NCBI GenBank assembly: GCA_021797855.1
Contig: JAJZYX010000002.1
Location: 1 to 64,000 of the forward strand
From: Thermoplasmata archaeon
Lineage (GTDB): Archaea > Thermoplasmatota > Thermoplasmata > Thermoplasmatales > GCA-001856825
Length of the DNA stretch: 64,000 bases
Direction: 5' to 3'
Shown: in pieces, positions 42,693 through 52,313 of the stretch
Numbering within the stretch: position 1 is the first letter of the stretch
Layout of the letters: the number at the start of each line of letters is the position of its first letter
The notes under the pieces: model-generated
Told to the model about the DNA's origin: nothing
Database searches by the model: none
What the model saw: only the letters and a program-made list of their open reading frames with translations
Program-made: the position numbers and the translations under genes

Positions 42693-45587
42693 CTAGACCT
42701 TCAACTGCTTCTTCGGTTGCTTTGGCTCCTTTGGCCTCTTCCTCCTCACAGTCACGTCATAGTATATGAACGACAGTACGCCTATCGCCACTATTATTCC
42801 TCCCACAAGGGCAGGAAGCTTCCAGGCTGCCTGAGCAACAGAGATTGCCTTCGTTACCGAGGTATTCGTTGTGAAGAACGCAGGTTCATTGAGGGCATGA
42901 ACGGTAATCACCATAGAATAGCTTCCGGAGCTCGGAGGAACGAAAGTTATGGAGGCATTGTAGGACTGGTTTGATGAAAGATTTGTGAATGTCTGATTCT
43001 TTACGATCTTTGACCCGATCTTCACGGTGACATAGTAGCTGGATGCAGTGTGAATCCCAACGTTCTTGATGACCAGCTTGAGAATTGATGATGAACCCTC
43101 CACGTATGTCTTGGGGTATGTGACGTTCGTTATCTCCAGTTCCGGCCCGACCGCCCCGACGCTGAGGCTCTGCGACATGGTGTTTGTGTTGTTCGACTGG
43201 TCTGTTGCCTTCAGTTTTATTTCAAATATGCCGTACTGCAGGAACGCTACTGTGAGCGTTGAATTGTTTGACGATGCAAAATAGACCTTGTAATCTACCC
43301 CGTTCTTTGCAACAGTGCCATTGGAGAACGAGAAGTACCAGGTGTAGGAGACTATGTGACCGCCATCAGGTGCTGATGTCTTTGACCCGTTGAGGGATAC
43401 GTTCTGATACTGCCTAGCGGAAGAGATTACTTTCCCTGATGTGATGTTGTATATCTGGAATGCAACTATTGGAGGCGTTGTGTCGTTGACATGAATAGAA
43501 ATGCTCACATTGAAACTGTTCCCGACCCCATTCATAACCGTCGCATAAGCGTGTTCCACTGTTGAATTGAATGTCGGAGTGTTGAAAGAGTAGGACACGT
43601 TCGTTCCCGTTTCTGAGGAACCAGCGATCTTCCAGTTCACAGATATGGGAATTCCTGTTGACTTCCCGGATGGGAGAAGGTCCTTGGATTTGATGGAGTT
43701 GAAGTAGACTGTCTGGGTCTGGTTTACGTATAGCACATAGGAAGCAGATGTGGAAGTGGTTGCATTGAGCCTGATGTGACCGTTCTGGATTACCTGGAGG
43801 CTGAACAGGGGGTCCATTGCGTCGCCTATGATGGTGAAATTCGTCTGGTTGGTGACACCGCTTGAACTCCTTACTGTTAGAGATATGGAATGTGAACCAC
43901 TTGTGAAGTTGTAGCTGATGTTGTATCCGTACATTGGAAGCCCGTCTATGCTCCACGTAAAGTTCATCTGCTGGTAATTGTCCATCCCGAGCACGGAATC
44001 GTAAGGCACCCTGCTAGCATTTAAAGTGACTTGCTTCCCAACGGGAACAAGCAAGGTGAAATTCGAAGATGTGTTAGACGAGATCGTAGGTTCAAAGTAA
44101 CCACTCCAGGTGGCGGAAATCTGGCTCAGCTTCAGAAGCGGTTTCTGCTGTGGCGCTATGTTGATTGTGATGAACCCGTTTATGCTGCTGTTCGTTATAG
44201 TTATCGTACCAGAAAAACCTGAGACCGTGGCGACGCTAGAGTTTATTATGTTGGACCTCTGGTAGGGCGAGGGGATGCTCAGCTTGGTTATATAGGTCAG
44301 TGCAGTGAGATTGTCATTGTTCTGGTTTATGTAGACCCTGATGCTGCTATAGCTCTGGACCTTCACATTAGGCTGTGAATATGTTGCAGTGTAGTTGAAC
44401 GTGAAACTACCTCCTGATGCGGTGAAAGTTGTATGCATACCTGTGGAGTTGTAGGAGTAATTGTTGTAAAGCACCGTGTTAGCGGTTGTGTAAGGGACTG
44501 TGACGTTCAGTACGCTCCAGAGTTCCCCCGCACTGAGGCCGTCCAATTTCAACTGCTCATAGAGCGAGCCTGCGTTAGAATAGGGAAGGAATGGGAGAGT
44601 GGTTGCGTTATTAAGGGTCACTCCACCGCTGATTGTCAGATTTTGGAAATTGGACCCAAAGGTTATGGACTGAGTTTCCACGACCTTGGACGGAGTGAGC
44701 TCAACCGTCTGATAATATGCGCTTCCCCCGGGGGACGTTGTGACAGTTAGGGCTTCTGGCAGATAGCCAGGTGAAGAGATTATTAGGCCGTACGTGCCTG
44801 GCGCCAGGGATAGGTAGTAATATCCGTTAGTGAATTCATCGGATGCCAAAAGGCTCCCGTTCTGATATATTGATACTTCAACCAGGTTGACGAACTTGCC
44901 ACTTGTAGACGTAACAGTTCCCTGGACGTTCTGTGAAGAACTGACGTTTGCAACTACGCTGTTGTTCTTCGAAGAGGATACGCCGGTGAGATACTCAGAA
45001 TAGAATGCCTTTGATGTTGAGTTGTATTCCACTGTAAGCGTCTGTGACTCTGCCACCGTGGTGACGGCAAATCCTGAGTTAGGATTGGAGGAGTTAACCT
45101 TCGTGGCCATCAGTTCCAGGCCATTTGGCAGCGTCAGATAGACTGAAGATATCTGGGACTGCACCACTCCCTTTACCGTTACATACACGTAGGCGTTCGC
45201 AATAGAATAGCCGACGCTGATTGTCTTTGCCACCGACCCATCAATGTACGCAGTTCCATTGCTTTGCACATTTACGCTCGCATGGAATGCATTATAGACG
45301 ATGGATGATGACGAGATCTGACTTGGAATATAAATCACATACTGCCCGGGATACACCTGGAACGCAACGTTTGGATTTGAAACGCTGCTTGCCAAAACAA
45401 CCCCGTTCGCGCTCTCCAGCTGGACGCTGACTCCGCTTGCCGGGGACTGTCCGTTCCCCAGCACTTCGAAACTAAATGTTACCTTCTCCGCTCCTTGAAC
45501 TTGGCCGAGTGCCGCTCCCAAGAGTCCTCCCATTAACATAATGGTGATGACGAACAGAGCTGCTGTTTTTCCAGATTTCTTTAGCAT
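42693..45587 (-). CDS. Large secreted, membrane-anchored surface protein
   Basis: A 964-residue extracellular protein. It has a positively charged N-terminus and hydrophobic signal segment (about 1-32), and near the C-terminus a membrane helix (about 925-945) followed by a basic tail of lysines and prolines. The outer part is beta-rich and full of Asn-x-Ser/Thr sites. One carboxypeptidase-regulatory-like repeat reads VQGTVTSTSGKFVNLVEVS ending in APGTYGLII. PKD-like segments lie in the middle, and a CARDB-like domain (ELEITNVTYPKTYVEGSSSI) precedes the anchor. It may be a cell-surface glycoprotein. The gene stands alone, divergent from htpX. Confidence 0.85.
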   Translation of the reverse strand: MLKKSGKTAALFVITIMLMGGLLGAALGQVQGAEKVTFSFEVLGNGQSPASGVSVQLESANGVVLASSVSNPNVAFQVYPGQYVIYIPSQISSSSIVYNAFHASVNVQSNGTAYIDGSVAKTISVGYSIANAYVYVTVKGVVQSQISSVYLTLPNGLELMATKVNSSNPNSGFAVTTVAESQTLTVEYNSTSKAFYSEYLTGVSSSKNNSVVANVSSSQNVQGTVTSTSGKFVNLVEVSIYQNGSLLASDEFTNGYYYLSLAPGTYGLIISSPGYLPEALTVTTSPGGSAYYQTVELTPSKVVETQSITFGSNFQNLTISGGVTLNNATTLPFLPYSNAGSLYEQLKLDGLSAGELWSVLNVTVPYTTANTVLYNNYSYNSTGMHTTFTASGGSFTFNYTATYSQPNVKVQSYSSIRVYINQNNDNLTALTYITKLSIPSPYQRSNIINSSVATVSGFSGTITITNSSINGFITINIAPQQKPLLKLSQISATWSGYFEPTISSNTSSNFTLLVPVGKQVTLNASRVPYDSVLGMDNYQQMNFTWSIDGLPMYGYNISYNFTSGSHSISLTVRSSSGVTNQTNFTIIGDAMDPLFSLQVIQNGHIRLNATTSTSASYVLYVNQTQTVYFNSIKSKDLLPSGKSTGIPISVNWKIAGSSETGTNVSYSFNTPTFNSTVEHAYATVMNGVGNSFNVSISIHVNDTTPPIVAFQIYNITSGKVISSARQYQNVSLNGSKTSAPDGGHIVSYTWYFSFSNGTVAKNGVDYKVYFASSNNSTLTVAFLQYGIFEIKLKATDQSNNTNTMSQSLSVGAVGPELEITNVTYPKTYVEGSSSILKLVIKNVGIHTASSYYVTVKIGSKIVKNQTFTNLSSNQSYNASITFVPPSSGSYSMVITVHALNEPAFFTTNTSVTKAISVAQAAWKLPALVGGIIVAIGVLSFIYYDVTVRRKRPKEPKQPKKQLKV

Positions 45588-45701
45588 CTTGGTATTACCC
45601 CCTAAAGATGTCTGGTAATTATAATTACTATTAAACAGTTGTTATGATTTTTCCTTGCTGGAAAAATATATCTTATCATTATTATATCTAATATAAAAAG
45701 T

Positions 45702-46589
45702 ATGTCGAAAACGGTTAAATTTCAAATTTTAATTCCCTGGTTAATGAGCGGACTAAGATTATTGGTAGCGTTTCTCTTCCTGTTTGCGATATTCACTCTT
45801 GCAGGCCTGATCATAGGATACATTGTCGGCAACGCTTTGGTATGGATGGTAGTCTTCATAGCATTCGCAGGGTTCATGAATATCTTCTCATATTTCTTCT
45901 CCTACAAAATCGTGTTGTGGAGCTACCACGCGAAGACCCTTCAGGAGAGTGACGACCCAAGGCTCTTCTCAATGGTGAGAGACGTTTCCCAGAATGCAGG
46001 GATAGCCATGCCCAAGATCGCTATCGCTGACATTCCCGTTCCGAATGCATTTGCCACTGGGAGAAGCAGGAAGAGATCGTACATTGTTTTCACAAGACCG
46101 ATCTTGAGCCTCCTGAATGAGAAGGAACTCAGGGGAGTTATAGGACACGAATTAGGCCACGTAAAGCACAACGACATACTTGTGGTCACTGTGGCCGCGA
46201 CAATTGCATCTGCTCTTATGTTGGGCGCTAGGATATTCGGATTCAATGCCCTTTTCGGAGGAAGGAGGAGTGGCCAGGACTTTATCGTTATGGCAGTGCT
46301 GCTTGTGGCGGCGATAGGAGCACTTATGCTTCAACTCGCCATTTCGAGACAGAGGGAGCTCTATGCGGATGAGCACGGGGCACGGGTGAACAACTCATCA
46401 GAAGGACTGATAAATGCACTGACCAAACTGGAAGGGTGGAACAACAGTAGACCCATGCAGAATGCAAACCCTGCAACCTCCAGCCTATTCATCGTCAATC
46501 CCCTCGGAAGCGTTAATGTCAGGAAGCTCTTCTCCACACACCCCCCTACAGAAATTAGGATCAAGAAGCTGAGGGAGCTAGGAATCTGA
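45702..46589 (+). CDS. htpX: HtpX-type M48 membrane zinc peptidase
   Basis: Degrades damaged membrane proteins. Two N-terminal membrane helices (about 17-40 and 45-70) lead into the M48 domain: ADIPVPNAFATGRSR, the zinc motif VIGHELGHVKHNDI (HExxH form) near residue 148, two further helices, then RQRELYADEHGAR with the third zinc ligand Glu. The C-terminal FSTHPPTEIRIKKLREL is typical. The 295 residues match the family. Its 3' end overlaps the convergent CDF transporter gene by twelve bases. Confidence 0.95.
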   Translation: MSKTVKFQILIPWLMSGLRLLVAFLFLFAIFTLAGLIIGYIVGNALVWMVVFIAFAGFMNIFSYFFSYKIVLWSYHAKTLQESDDPRLFSMVRDVSQNAGIAMPKIAIADIPVPNAFATGRSRKRSYIVFTRPILSLLNEKELRGVIGHELGHVKHNDILVVTVAATIASALMLGARIFGFNALFGGRRSGQDFIVMAVLLVAAIGALMLQLAISRQRELYADEHGARVNNSSEGLINALTKLEGWNNSRPMQNANPATSSLFIVNPLGSVNVRKLFSTHPPTEIRIKKLRELGI

Positions 46590-47534
46590 TCTTTCCGTAT
46601 CTTTCTCTTCAGTTTTTCTCTCTTCCGCTTCCACATAAATCCTGTCAACAAATGGTACCGAAGCCTTAATGGATGATTCTATCTCATCAATGACCTTTTC
46701 TATCTCCTCCGTGCTTAGGCCGTCTTTGAAATTCAGGTCCATAGCTAGAAATATCTTTTCTGGTCCCTGATAGATGGCACGAACGTCCAGGATTCTGTTC
46801 ACAAACCTGTTGGATTTGAGTATTTCTTCTATCTTCCTTTGATCTGCCTTTGAGATTCCCTCCCCTATGAGAAGGTTCTTGCTCTTTCTTGAAAGGTAAA
46901 GGCCGGAGAACATCATTATGATTCCAATGACTATTGAAGAAGATGCATCAAAGACCTTGTTACCCGTCACCAACGAGAGTGTTATGCCAACGAAGGCAGT
47001 TGCAACCCCGGCTAAAGCGGCAGTATCCTCCACTAGTGCGGTAAGAAGGACTGTATCCCTGAAGTCTCTTATGAACGAGAAAGGATCACCTCCCCCCTGC
47101 TTCCTGTATTTGGATATGAAGAACCTTGATGATATCAGAAGGACGTAACCGTCAATGGCACTGGAGAATGCGAGGACGATGTACGCAGATATCGGGTCCT
47201 CTATCCTGTACGTAGAAGTGAGCTTGATTATCCCTTCCGCGAACGTGAGAACTCCGGAGATGCCGAATACTAGTACCGCAACAACGAACGACCAAAAGAA
47301 TTGCTCCCTCCCCCTTCCGAACGGAAATTTTGAGGGGTCCTTCTTTGCGCTTAGATTGTAGCCAATGAGAAGAAGGAACTGGTTCATGGTATCAGAAGAA
47401 GAATGAATAGCTTCAGCAAGCATTGCCGCACTGCCGCTAAGTATCGCAGCCGCATACTTGGCAATGGCTATGAGAAAGTCTCCGAGCAGTGCTCTCGTTA
47501 CGACATTTTTTGTCGTTGTCTTAGCTATGGGCAT
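46578..47534 (-). CDS. Cation diffusion facilitator (CDF) metal exporter
   Basis: A 318-residue protein with six membrane helices and a cytoplasmic C-terminal dimerisation domain. TM2 has AEAIHSSSDTMNQ (the HxxxD half of the metal site), and TM5 begins with VEDTAALAGV (the second metal half, D-x-x-x, with E-D). FPFGRGREQFFWSF is the conserved loop after TM2. The C-terminal domain holds FVNRILDVRAIYQGPEKIFLAMDLNF. Zinc, manganese or iron export is possible. It is convergent with htpX and 54 bases beyond the EF-1beta gene. Confidence 0.92.
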   Translation of the reverse strand: MPIAKTTTKNVVTRALLGDFLIAIAKYAAAILSGSAAMLAEAIHSSSDTMNQFLLLIGYNLSAKKDPSKFPFGRGREQFFWSFVVAVLVFGISGVLTFAEGIIKLTSTYRIEDPISAYIVLAFSSAIDGYVLLISSRFFISKYRKQGGGDPFSFIRDFRDTVLLTALVEDTAALAGVATAFVGITLSLVTGNKVFDASSSIVIGIIMMFSGLYLSRKSKNLLIGEGISKADQRKIEEILKSNRFVNRILDVRAIYQGPEKIFLAMDLNFKDGLSTEEIEKVIDEIESSIKASVPFVDRIYVEAEERKTEEKDTERSDS

Positions 47535-47588
47535 CCTCTTCTTCAGTGGTACTCCTACAGTTTCGAATATTTAAATAACCCGTCAAAA

Positions 47589-47858
47589 TTACGAGATGAG
47601 GGAGACTTCCTCTACCTCAACCTCACCCACGCCATCTAACGACCTTATCTTCTGTTCTACGCTGTCTACAACTCCACCCTCATCACTCAGGATGACTATG
47701 ATCCTTAGCACCTTAATTCCGAATGCCAGTTCCTCTACGGTGCTCTTCCCAAGGGTGAACGTTTTTGACAGTTCATCTTTCAGTTTCCTTTCCATGGACG
47801 ATATATCCTTGCTTTCGTCTGAAGGCATTACCTTGAAAGATACTGCAACCTTTCCCAA
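47589..47858 (-). CDS. ef1b: Translation elongation factor aEF-1beta
   Basis: The GDP/GTP exchange factor for aEF-1alpha. The protein is about 89 residues from the TTG start. KVAVSFKVMPSD is the family's first strand, STVEELAFGIKVLRIIVILSDE its conserved core, and VEQKIRSLDGVGEVEVEEVSLI its last part. An ATG at 47882 is in frame but would place eight extra residues inside the zinc-ribbon gene; starting at TTG 47858, two bases after that gene's stop, gives the usual length of 88-90 residues. It is the last gene of the translation operon. Confidence 0.92.
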   Translation of the reverse strand: MGKVAVSFKVMPSDESKDISSMERKLKDELSKTFTLGKSTVEELAFGIKVLRIIVILSDEGGVVDSVEQKIRSLDGVGEVEVEEVSLIS

Positions 47859-47860
47859 TC

Positions 47861-48034
47861 CTATGGCCCCCTGAAACCACATTTAGGGCACACATAAGGG
47901 ACAGAAAGTTCCCTGCAGTTGTTGCACCTGCTTATTGTTTCCTGGCCGCAGGAAGGACACTTGAACGTAGTTGCTCCCCTCTCCTGAAGGCCTGTTCCGC
48001 ATGACGTACAGAACTCGAGCGCGTTGACTTCCAT
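47861..48034 (-). CDS. Zinc-ribbon RNA-binding protein (57 aa)
   Basis: A small protein with four CxxC knuckles: [24 protein letters not shown] and VCPKCGFRG. The cysteines form two zinc ribbons, as in the archaeal Zn-ribbon protein usually found directly upstream of aEF-1beta (DUF1610-type). It starts at the ATG at 48034 and stops at 47861, two bases ahead of the EF-1beta start; aIF5B ends 47 bases upstream. Role in translation is inferred only from its position and zinc fold. Confidence 0.85.
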   Translation of the reverse strand: MEVNALEFCTSCGTGLQERGATTFKCPSCGQETISRCNNCRELSVPYVCPKCGFRGP

Positions 48035-48081
48035 GAGGGATGCGTATGCCTTCAGGCATAAAAAGTCTGTCGGTTCCAGAT

Positions 48082-49812
48082 TCAGCTTCCCCAGAAAGGA
48101 TTCGTTTTCCTTCTTATGTTCCTGATTTCATCCATTATCATGTTCTCGTCTGTCGTGAGCTCTTCATCCTTCAGGAGCCTGAAATCCCTCTCCCCTATGT
48201 CTGAATAGAGGATGTCCCCTTCCCTTATCTGCCTGCCGATTGTTATTCCATCCATTGCAATCGCAACTTCCTCTCCTTGTTTCGCCTCGTCCAGTGATTG
48301 CTCTCCACTGCGTATGCTCTTTACATTACCGACGTTTGATCCGTCCGTCTTCATCAGAGGTGTCTTCGTGCTAAGCCTCCCTCCCAGAATACGGACCCCA
48401 AATATGGCTGGCTTAGAGACCCTGAACACGTTCCCTTCCATTACCAGCAGTTTGCAAGGAAATGTCATCGACTTCCGCTTTTCCTCAAGCTGTTTTAGTT
48501 TTATTTCCTCCCTTGCTCTTACCAAATCGTCCTTGATGGAATATATGATCTTGTTCTCTATTACCCTCACTTCAGGAATGCCTGACACCTCCACCGGTAC
48601 GTTGAATGCCACTATAATTCTGTCCTCCGGCAGGGTATTAGTTGAAGCATCCGTAAAATCCCTTTTGGATACCGGTCCAACCTCCGCTTTTTTTATCGGA
48701 ATGTTGATCCTTCCCAGTTCATAGACCAGCGCTTCAAGACCTCCAACTGTGTCGGCCTTGGCAACGATCCCCTCAGCTGAAGGCTTGAATGAGCTCTTTA
48801 TTGCTTCCTCTATTGTCTTCTTCAGAGTAATCAGGTCACCCATCGCCGCTTTGAACGGACTCCCGGGTATGACCCCTCCTTCACCTTGGAACAGTATCCT
48901 TATCCCTGAGGCTGCCCTGACTTCAGAGACCGGCAGGAACCTGTCCCTCGGATCCCTTATCTCGTCCAGGGGCTTCGGCTTGAAGATTCCCTTTACCTTA
49001 AGCGCCTTGATTCCGTTGACAGTCCCCGTTAGGACGGTTTCCCCCCGCTTGATTATGCCACTGTATAGAATCGCATCAGATACCTCTCCCATTCCCTTTT
49101 CCTCTCTGACTTCCAGAATCGTCCCCTCTGCCGTTTCATCCTCGTTCCTGAGTTGCAGTTCCAGAAAGGTCTGGGCCAAGCCAGCCAGGACCATCAGAAG
49201 GTCCGGGACGCCGTAGCCGGTCTTTGCTGACAACGGGACAATGGCAACATTTCTCGTAAAGTCCGATATCCTGTCGTATCGGTCTGCGCTGAACCCCTCC
49301 CTGTAGAGCTGGGAGGAAAGCTGTAATAGTTTATTGTCAAGCTCGTCCATCCTTGATACGTCAATTTTGCCCACGGATTGCAGAAAGGCACCCCTCATTC
49401 CGGAAAACCCCTCGATGAGGTCGACCTTGTTGGCAGCTACTACGAACGGAGTTTTGAACCTCTTCAGCACCTCCAGAGATTCCTTGGTCTGGGGCATAAT
49501 TCCCTCCCTCACGTCAATAACAAGGACAGCAATATCTGCGATTGAGCCACCCCTGATCCTTAGACTGGAGAATGATTCATGCCCCGGAGTATCTATAAAA
49601 AGCAACCCAGGTATCTTGAATGCCCTGTTCCCTATTATGTCCTTGCAGATCCTTATTATTTCCTGAATCGGTACCTCTGTTGCCCCTATATGCTGGGTGA
49701 TCCCGCCAGCTTCCCTGGCTGCGACCACCCCACCCCTGATGTTGTCTAGAAGCGAAGTCTTGCCGTGATCAACGTGACCGAGAACCCCCACAATAGGTTG
49801 CCTGACCCACAT
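48082..49812 (-). CDS. infB: Translation initiation factor aIF5B
   Basis: A GTPase that joins the ribosomal subunits. The 576 residues are normal for archaea. GTPase motifs: [12 protein letters not shown] (P-loop, residues 12-23), the switch [23 protein letters not shown] and NKVDL. Domains II to IV follow, with [14 protein letters not shown] (domain II), [12 protein letters not shown] (domain III) and a C-terminal domain around [23 protein letters not shown]. The bacterial extension is absent. It follows ndk with six bases between them and belongs to the ribosomal protein operon. Confidence 0.96.
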   Translation of the reverse strand: MWVRQPIVGVLGHVDHGKTSLLDNIRGGVVAAREAGGITQHIGATEVPIQEIIRICKDIIGNRAFKIPGLLFIDTPGHESFSSLRIRGGSIADIAVLVIDVREGIMPQTKESLEVLKRFKTPFVVAANKVDLIEGFSGMRGAFLQSVGKIDVSRMDELDNKLLQLSSQLYREGFSADRYDRISDFTRNVAIVPLSAKTGYGVPDLLMVLAGLAQTFLELQLRNEDETAEGTILEVREEKGMGEVSDAILYSGIIKRGETVLTGTVNGIKALKVKGIFKPKPLDEIRDPRDRFLPVSEVRAASGIRILFQGEGGVIPGSPFKAAMGDLITLKKTIEEAIKSSFKPSAEGIVAKADTVGGLEALVYELGRINIPIKKAEVGPVSKRDFTDASTNTLPEDRIIVAFNVPVEVSGIPEVRVIENKIIYSIKDDLVRAREEIKLKQLEEKRKSMTFPCKLLVMEGNVFRVSKPAIFGVRILGGRLSTKTPLMKTDGSNVGNVKSIRSGEQSLDEAKQGEEVAIAMDGITIGRQIREGDILYSDIGERDFRLLKDEELTTDENMIMDEIRNIRRKTNPFWGS

Positions 49813-49818
49813 CGGAAA

Positions 49819-50259
49819 TCACAGCCAATCCTTATCTGCCCTCTCGTAGCTCATTATCTCTTTTTCTTCAAAAAATATTGGTATCTCGTAGTTTGCAGAC
49901 TCCTCAGAATCGCTTGCATGAATAAGGTTAAAGTCTATACCTGTTGAATAGTCTCCGCGGATTGTGCCGGGTTCGGCCTTTGCACCGTTGGTGGCCCCGA
50001 CAAGCTTTCTCACGATTTCAATGCAGTTATTGCCTTCAACCACTATCGCAACGATCGGGGCTGATGTGATGTACTTCAACAGCGAGTCGTAGAAAGGTTT
50101 TCCCTTGTGGATTGCGTAATGCCTCTCCGCCCTCTCACTGTCGAGCTTGATCATTCTGAGGGCAACAATCTTCAGGCCCTTGTCCTCAATCCTTGAAATT
50201 ATTGCCCCTACCTTAGATCGAACAACACCGTCTGGCTTTATAAGCACCAGAGTTCTCAA
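49819..50259 (-). CDS. ndk: Nucleoside diphosphate kinase
   Basis: Balances NTP and dNTP pools by phosphate transfer. The 146 residues include LVLIKPDGVVRSKVG, HYAIHKGKPFYDSL, and VGATNGAKAEPGTIRGDY; the phosphorylated His lies in NLIHASDSEESA, the universal active-site motif. Its position between rpl24e and infB is a conserved archaeal arrangement. Eleven bases separate it from the L24e gene upstream. Confidence 0.97.
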   Translation of the reverse strand: MRTLVLIKPDGVVRSKVGAIISRIEDKGLKIVALRMIKLDSERAERHYAIHKGKPFYDSLLKYITSAPIVAIVVEGNNCIEIVRKLVGATNGAKAEPGTIRGDYSTGIDFNLIHASDSEESANYEIPIFFEEKEIMSYERADKDWL

Positions 50260-50270
50260 GCCTGATCGCC

Positions 50271-50558
50271 TCAGCTCAGTTTGGGAGGCTCCAGCTGTTC
50301 CCCTTGCTGCTTGTTTTGTCCAGCTTCATCAGCCGAGGACTTCTGTGGCATCTCCTTGGAAAATTTGACCCTCTGAGATTTTTCCTCCCTTCCCGCGGCC
50401 GTCCAGGTTACCCTCCTCGGCTCCCTGTGAAGCTTTAGATAATTCTTCTCGCACTTGGACTTGTCGAAATAGAGGATGGAACCATCCCTCCTTACATACA
50501 TCTTTCCGGTTCCATACTCGATCTTTGAACCGCAGAATGAACAATACCTGTTTTCCAT
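50271..50558 (-). CDS. rpl24e: Ribosomal protein L24e
   Basis: A large-subunit zinc-ribbon protein. The N-terminus RYCSFCGSKIEYGTGKMYVR and LYFDKSKCEKNYLKL supply the four cysteines (CxxC and C, with one more in the first strand), followed by an RVTWTA segment. It carries an unusually long, charged C-terminal tail of about 35 residues ending in QQGEQLEPPKLS. The start is set at 50558, where gaggtga precedes the ATG by five bases; an in-frame ATG at 50567 overlaps the preceding stop. Confidence 0.93.
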   Translation of the reverse strand: MENRYCSFCGSKIEYGTGKMYVRRDGSILYFDKSKCEKNYLKLHREPRRVTWTAAGREEKSQRVKFSKEMPQKSSADEAGQNKQQGEQLEPPKLS

Positions 50559-50563
50559 GGGTG

Positions 50564-50776
50564 TCACCTCACCGATAGCTTTCTTGCTTCTCTTGCAGTT
50601 TCCTTGAGCATCAGGATGTCACCAACCCTGACCGGGCCCATGACGTTCCTGGTAAGGACCCTCCCCTGATCGCTCCCCGCAAGCACCTTAATTTTCACCT
50701 GCGTGGCTTCGCCTGCCATCCCAGTCCTACCGATGAGCTCTACAACCTCGCAAGGAATGGCGTCGTTCTCTGCCAT
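50564..50776 (-). CDS. rps28e: Ribosomal protein S28e
   Basis: A 70-residue OB-fold protein of the small subunit. [22 protein letters not shown] and [23 protein letters not shown] are the strongly conserved core, and the chain ends in ARKLSVR with the basic tail. It lies between the L7Ae gene (13 bases upstream) and the L24e gene, in the order found in many archaea. Confidence 0.96.
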   Translation of the reverse strand: MAENDAIPCEVVELIGRTGMAGEATQVKIKVLAGSDQGRVLTRNVMGPVRVGDILMLKETAREARKLSVR

Positions 50777-50789
50777 ATTAAATCACTCT

Positions 50790-51158
50790 CTACTTCTTTA
50801 TTTCCTTGAACTTCTCTGTCAATTCCGTAAGAAGCTGCTTTCCGTTTCCTGGATCGACTATGGCGACGGTAGCTGAGCTCTTCAACTTAACCTTTTGCCC
50901 TAGCTCCTCCTTCTTCTGTACGTAAAAGTAGGGTATCCCCTTCTCCTCGCACAGGAGCGGTATGTGCAGAACCACTTCTGGGGGCTGTATGTCCTCTGCT
51001 ATTATTACTACCTTCGCCTCTCCCCTCTCCACAACCTTCGTAACTTCATTGGTGCCCTTCCTAACTTTTCCGGTTTCCGACGAAACTTCTGCCAGCTGCA
51101 GAGCCTTTGTCCTTAAGTCATCCGGTGTCTGGAATCTTACATAACTTGTTTCTGCCAT
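50790..51158 (-). CDS. rpl7ae: Ribosomal protein L7Ae (kink-turn-binding)
   Basis: Binds kink-turns in 23S rRNA, C/D and H/ACA guide RNAs and RNase P. The 122 residues include KVRKGTNEVTKVVERGEAK (with the conserved GTNEV RNA-contact motif), VVIIAEDIQPPEVVLHIP and LCEEKGIPYFYV, all invariant in the family. It is the first gene of the translation operon; a TATA-like stretch (on the minus strand gtttttatattc) lies near 51211-51222. The second of two adjacent ATGs is taken as the start. Confidence 0.97.
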   Translation of the reverse strand: MAETSYVRFQTPDDLRTKALQLAEVSSETGKVRKGTNEVTKVVERGEAKVVIIAEDIQPPEVVLHIPLLCEEKGIPYFYVQKKEELGQKVKLKSSATVAIVDPGNGKQLLTELTEKFKEIKK

Positions 51159-51284
51159 CATCTTACCTCCTTCACCTTTCGGTCATTGGTTCTTAGGTAG
51201 TTGATGAGAATATAAAAACTTTGAGCGATACTTCATCAAGCAACAAGACCAACCCCAATCTGCGGTCTCTTCATCCCAGACTTC

Positions 51285-52199
51285 CTACGGAGTAACCGTA
51301 TAAGCCGTATCAGTGGCCAATTGAATCTCGTATGAAACCACCTGGCCGGAGTATTCGAGATAGATTGTGTAGTTTCCCGGAAGGAGGTAGAAAATATATT
51401 GTCCATTGCCGGGTATGGTCAAGTTGACGTCGGAGACTATGAGCTGGCCTGAAGATTGAAGGTTTTTCACGTTCAGGGTGAGCGATAGAGGGGGTGTGTT
51501 GTATATGTTGACCGTGTTGCTTTTCATGAATACCAGGGAAGTGAAATTGCTGGTGAGGTTGTGGGAGAACGGGGCCCAGTTTGAGAGGGAGCCTGTCGGA
51601 TACCCGGTCGTACCGTAACTGAGATCTGAGAAGTTGAACGCTATTCCGGGGAGGGTTTTGTTGAACCCGTATATTTCCTCGTATACAGTCAAGCCACTGA
51701 ACGTATGATTACCCACTCTCTCGTTGGTCTCGACGGAGAAATAGTCCCCGCCAGTATAGGCAGTGAAAATGCTGTTATCAAATCTAAATTCAACTTTGCC
51801 CTGGCTTACGTTCATGGAAAGCTTGTGATTCCCGGGAACTATGCTTACCCAGTGGGGGTCAAAGATGTATTTAATGCTGCCATTCACGATTTCGGTGTAG
51901 GAATAGGTGCTGTAGAATTTCCCGTACAGCGAGGAGATCCCTATCTGATCATAGCTCTGGTTGCTATCCCATACCGATAGCACCACGTAGTAGATGTTTT
52001 CCCTGAGGTTCGGGCCGTTGCCAAAGTAAACGTCGGCGGAAATGGAGTTAGTAGACTTGGCCTGCCCTGAATAGACGGCCCCGAGGTAGACATGGCTTCC
52101 GTTGACCTTGTTCTGATCGCTTTGGTTCTCATAATAGACGTACAGTCCCAGACCCGCGATAACGATAATCACCACTACCAGGACCGTATAGGACCTCAT
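51285..52199 (-). CDS. Secreted or membrane-anchored protein, unknown (304 aa)
   Basis: A single N-terminal membrane helix (about residues 6-24) acts as signal anchor; the rest is outside the cell. The outer part is beta-rich, has many Asn-x-Ser/Thr sites, and includes a jelly-roll-like stretch with repeated Tyr/Asn strands. The C-terminal 60 residues, ending in LPGNYTIYLEYSGQ, resemble the PEGA/carboxypeptidase-regulatory repeats seen in the larger surface protein. No enzyme motif. It is divergent from queF and sits behind the translation operon promoter. Confidence 0.75.
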   Translation of the reverse strand: MRSYTVLVVVIIVIAGLGLYVYYENQSDQNKVNGSHVYLGAVYSGQAKSTNSISADVYFGNGPNLRENIYYVVLSVWDSNQSYDQIGISSLYGKFYSTYSYTEIVNGSIKYIFDPHWVSIVPGNHKLSMNVSQGKVEFRFDNSIFTAYTGGDYFSVETNERVGNHTFSGLTVYEEIYGFNKTLPGIAFNFSDLSYGTTGYPTGSLSNWAPFSHNLTSNFTSLVFMKSNTVNIYNTPPLSLTLNVKNLQSSGQLIVSDVNLTIPGNGQYIFYLLPGNYTIYLEYSGQVVSYEIQLATDTAYTVTP

Positions 52200-52313
52200 T
52201 GGTGGTGGGAATCATACGTTTTAAAAATACTTTTGCTACTGTCTCTCCGTTGGGGGAATGAGATTGCAAGAAACTCTGGGAACCTTGATTTAGAAGAAGA
52301 AGATACAGTCAGA

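Noticed and set aside
43414-44750. Several long antisense frames inside the surface-protein gene
   Set aside because: They follow from the codon use of a Ser/Thr/Asn-rich gene and have no signals or family likeness.
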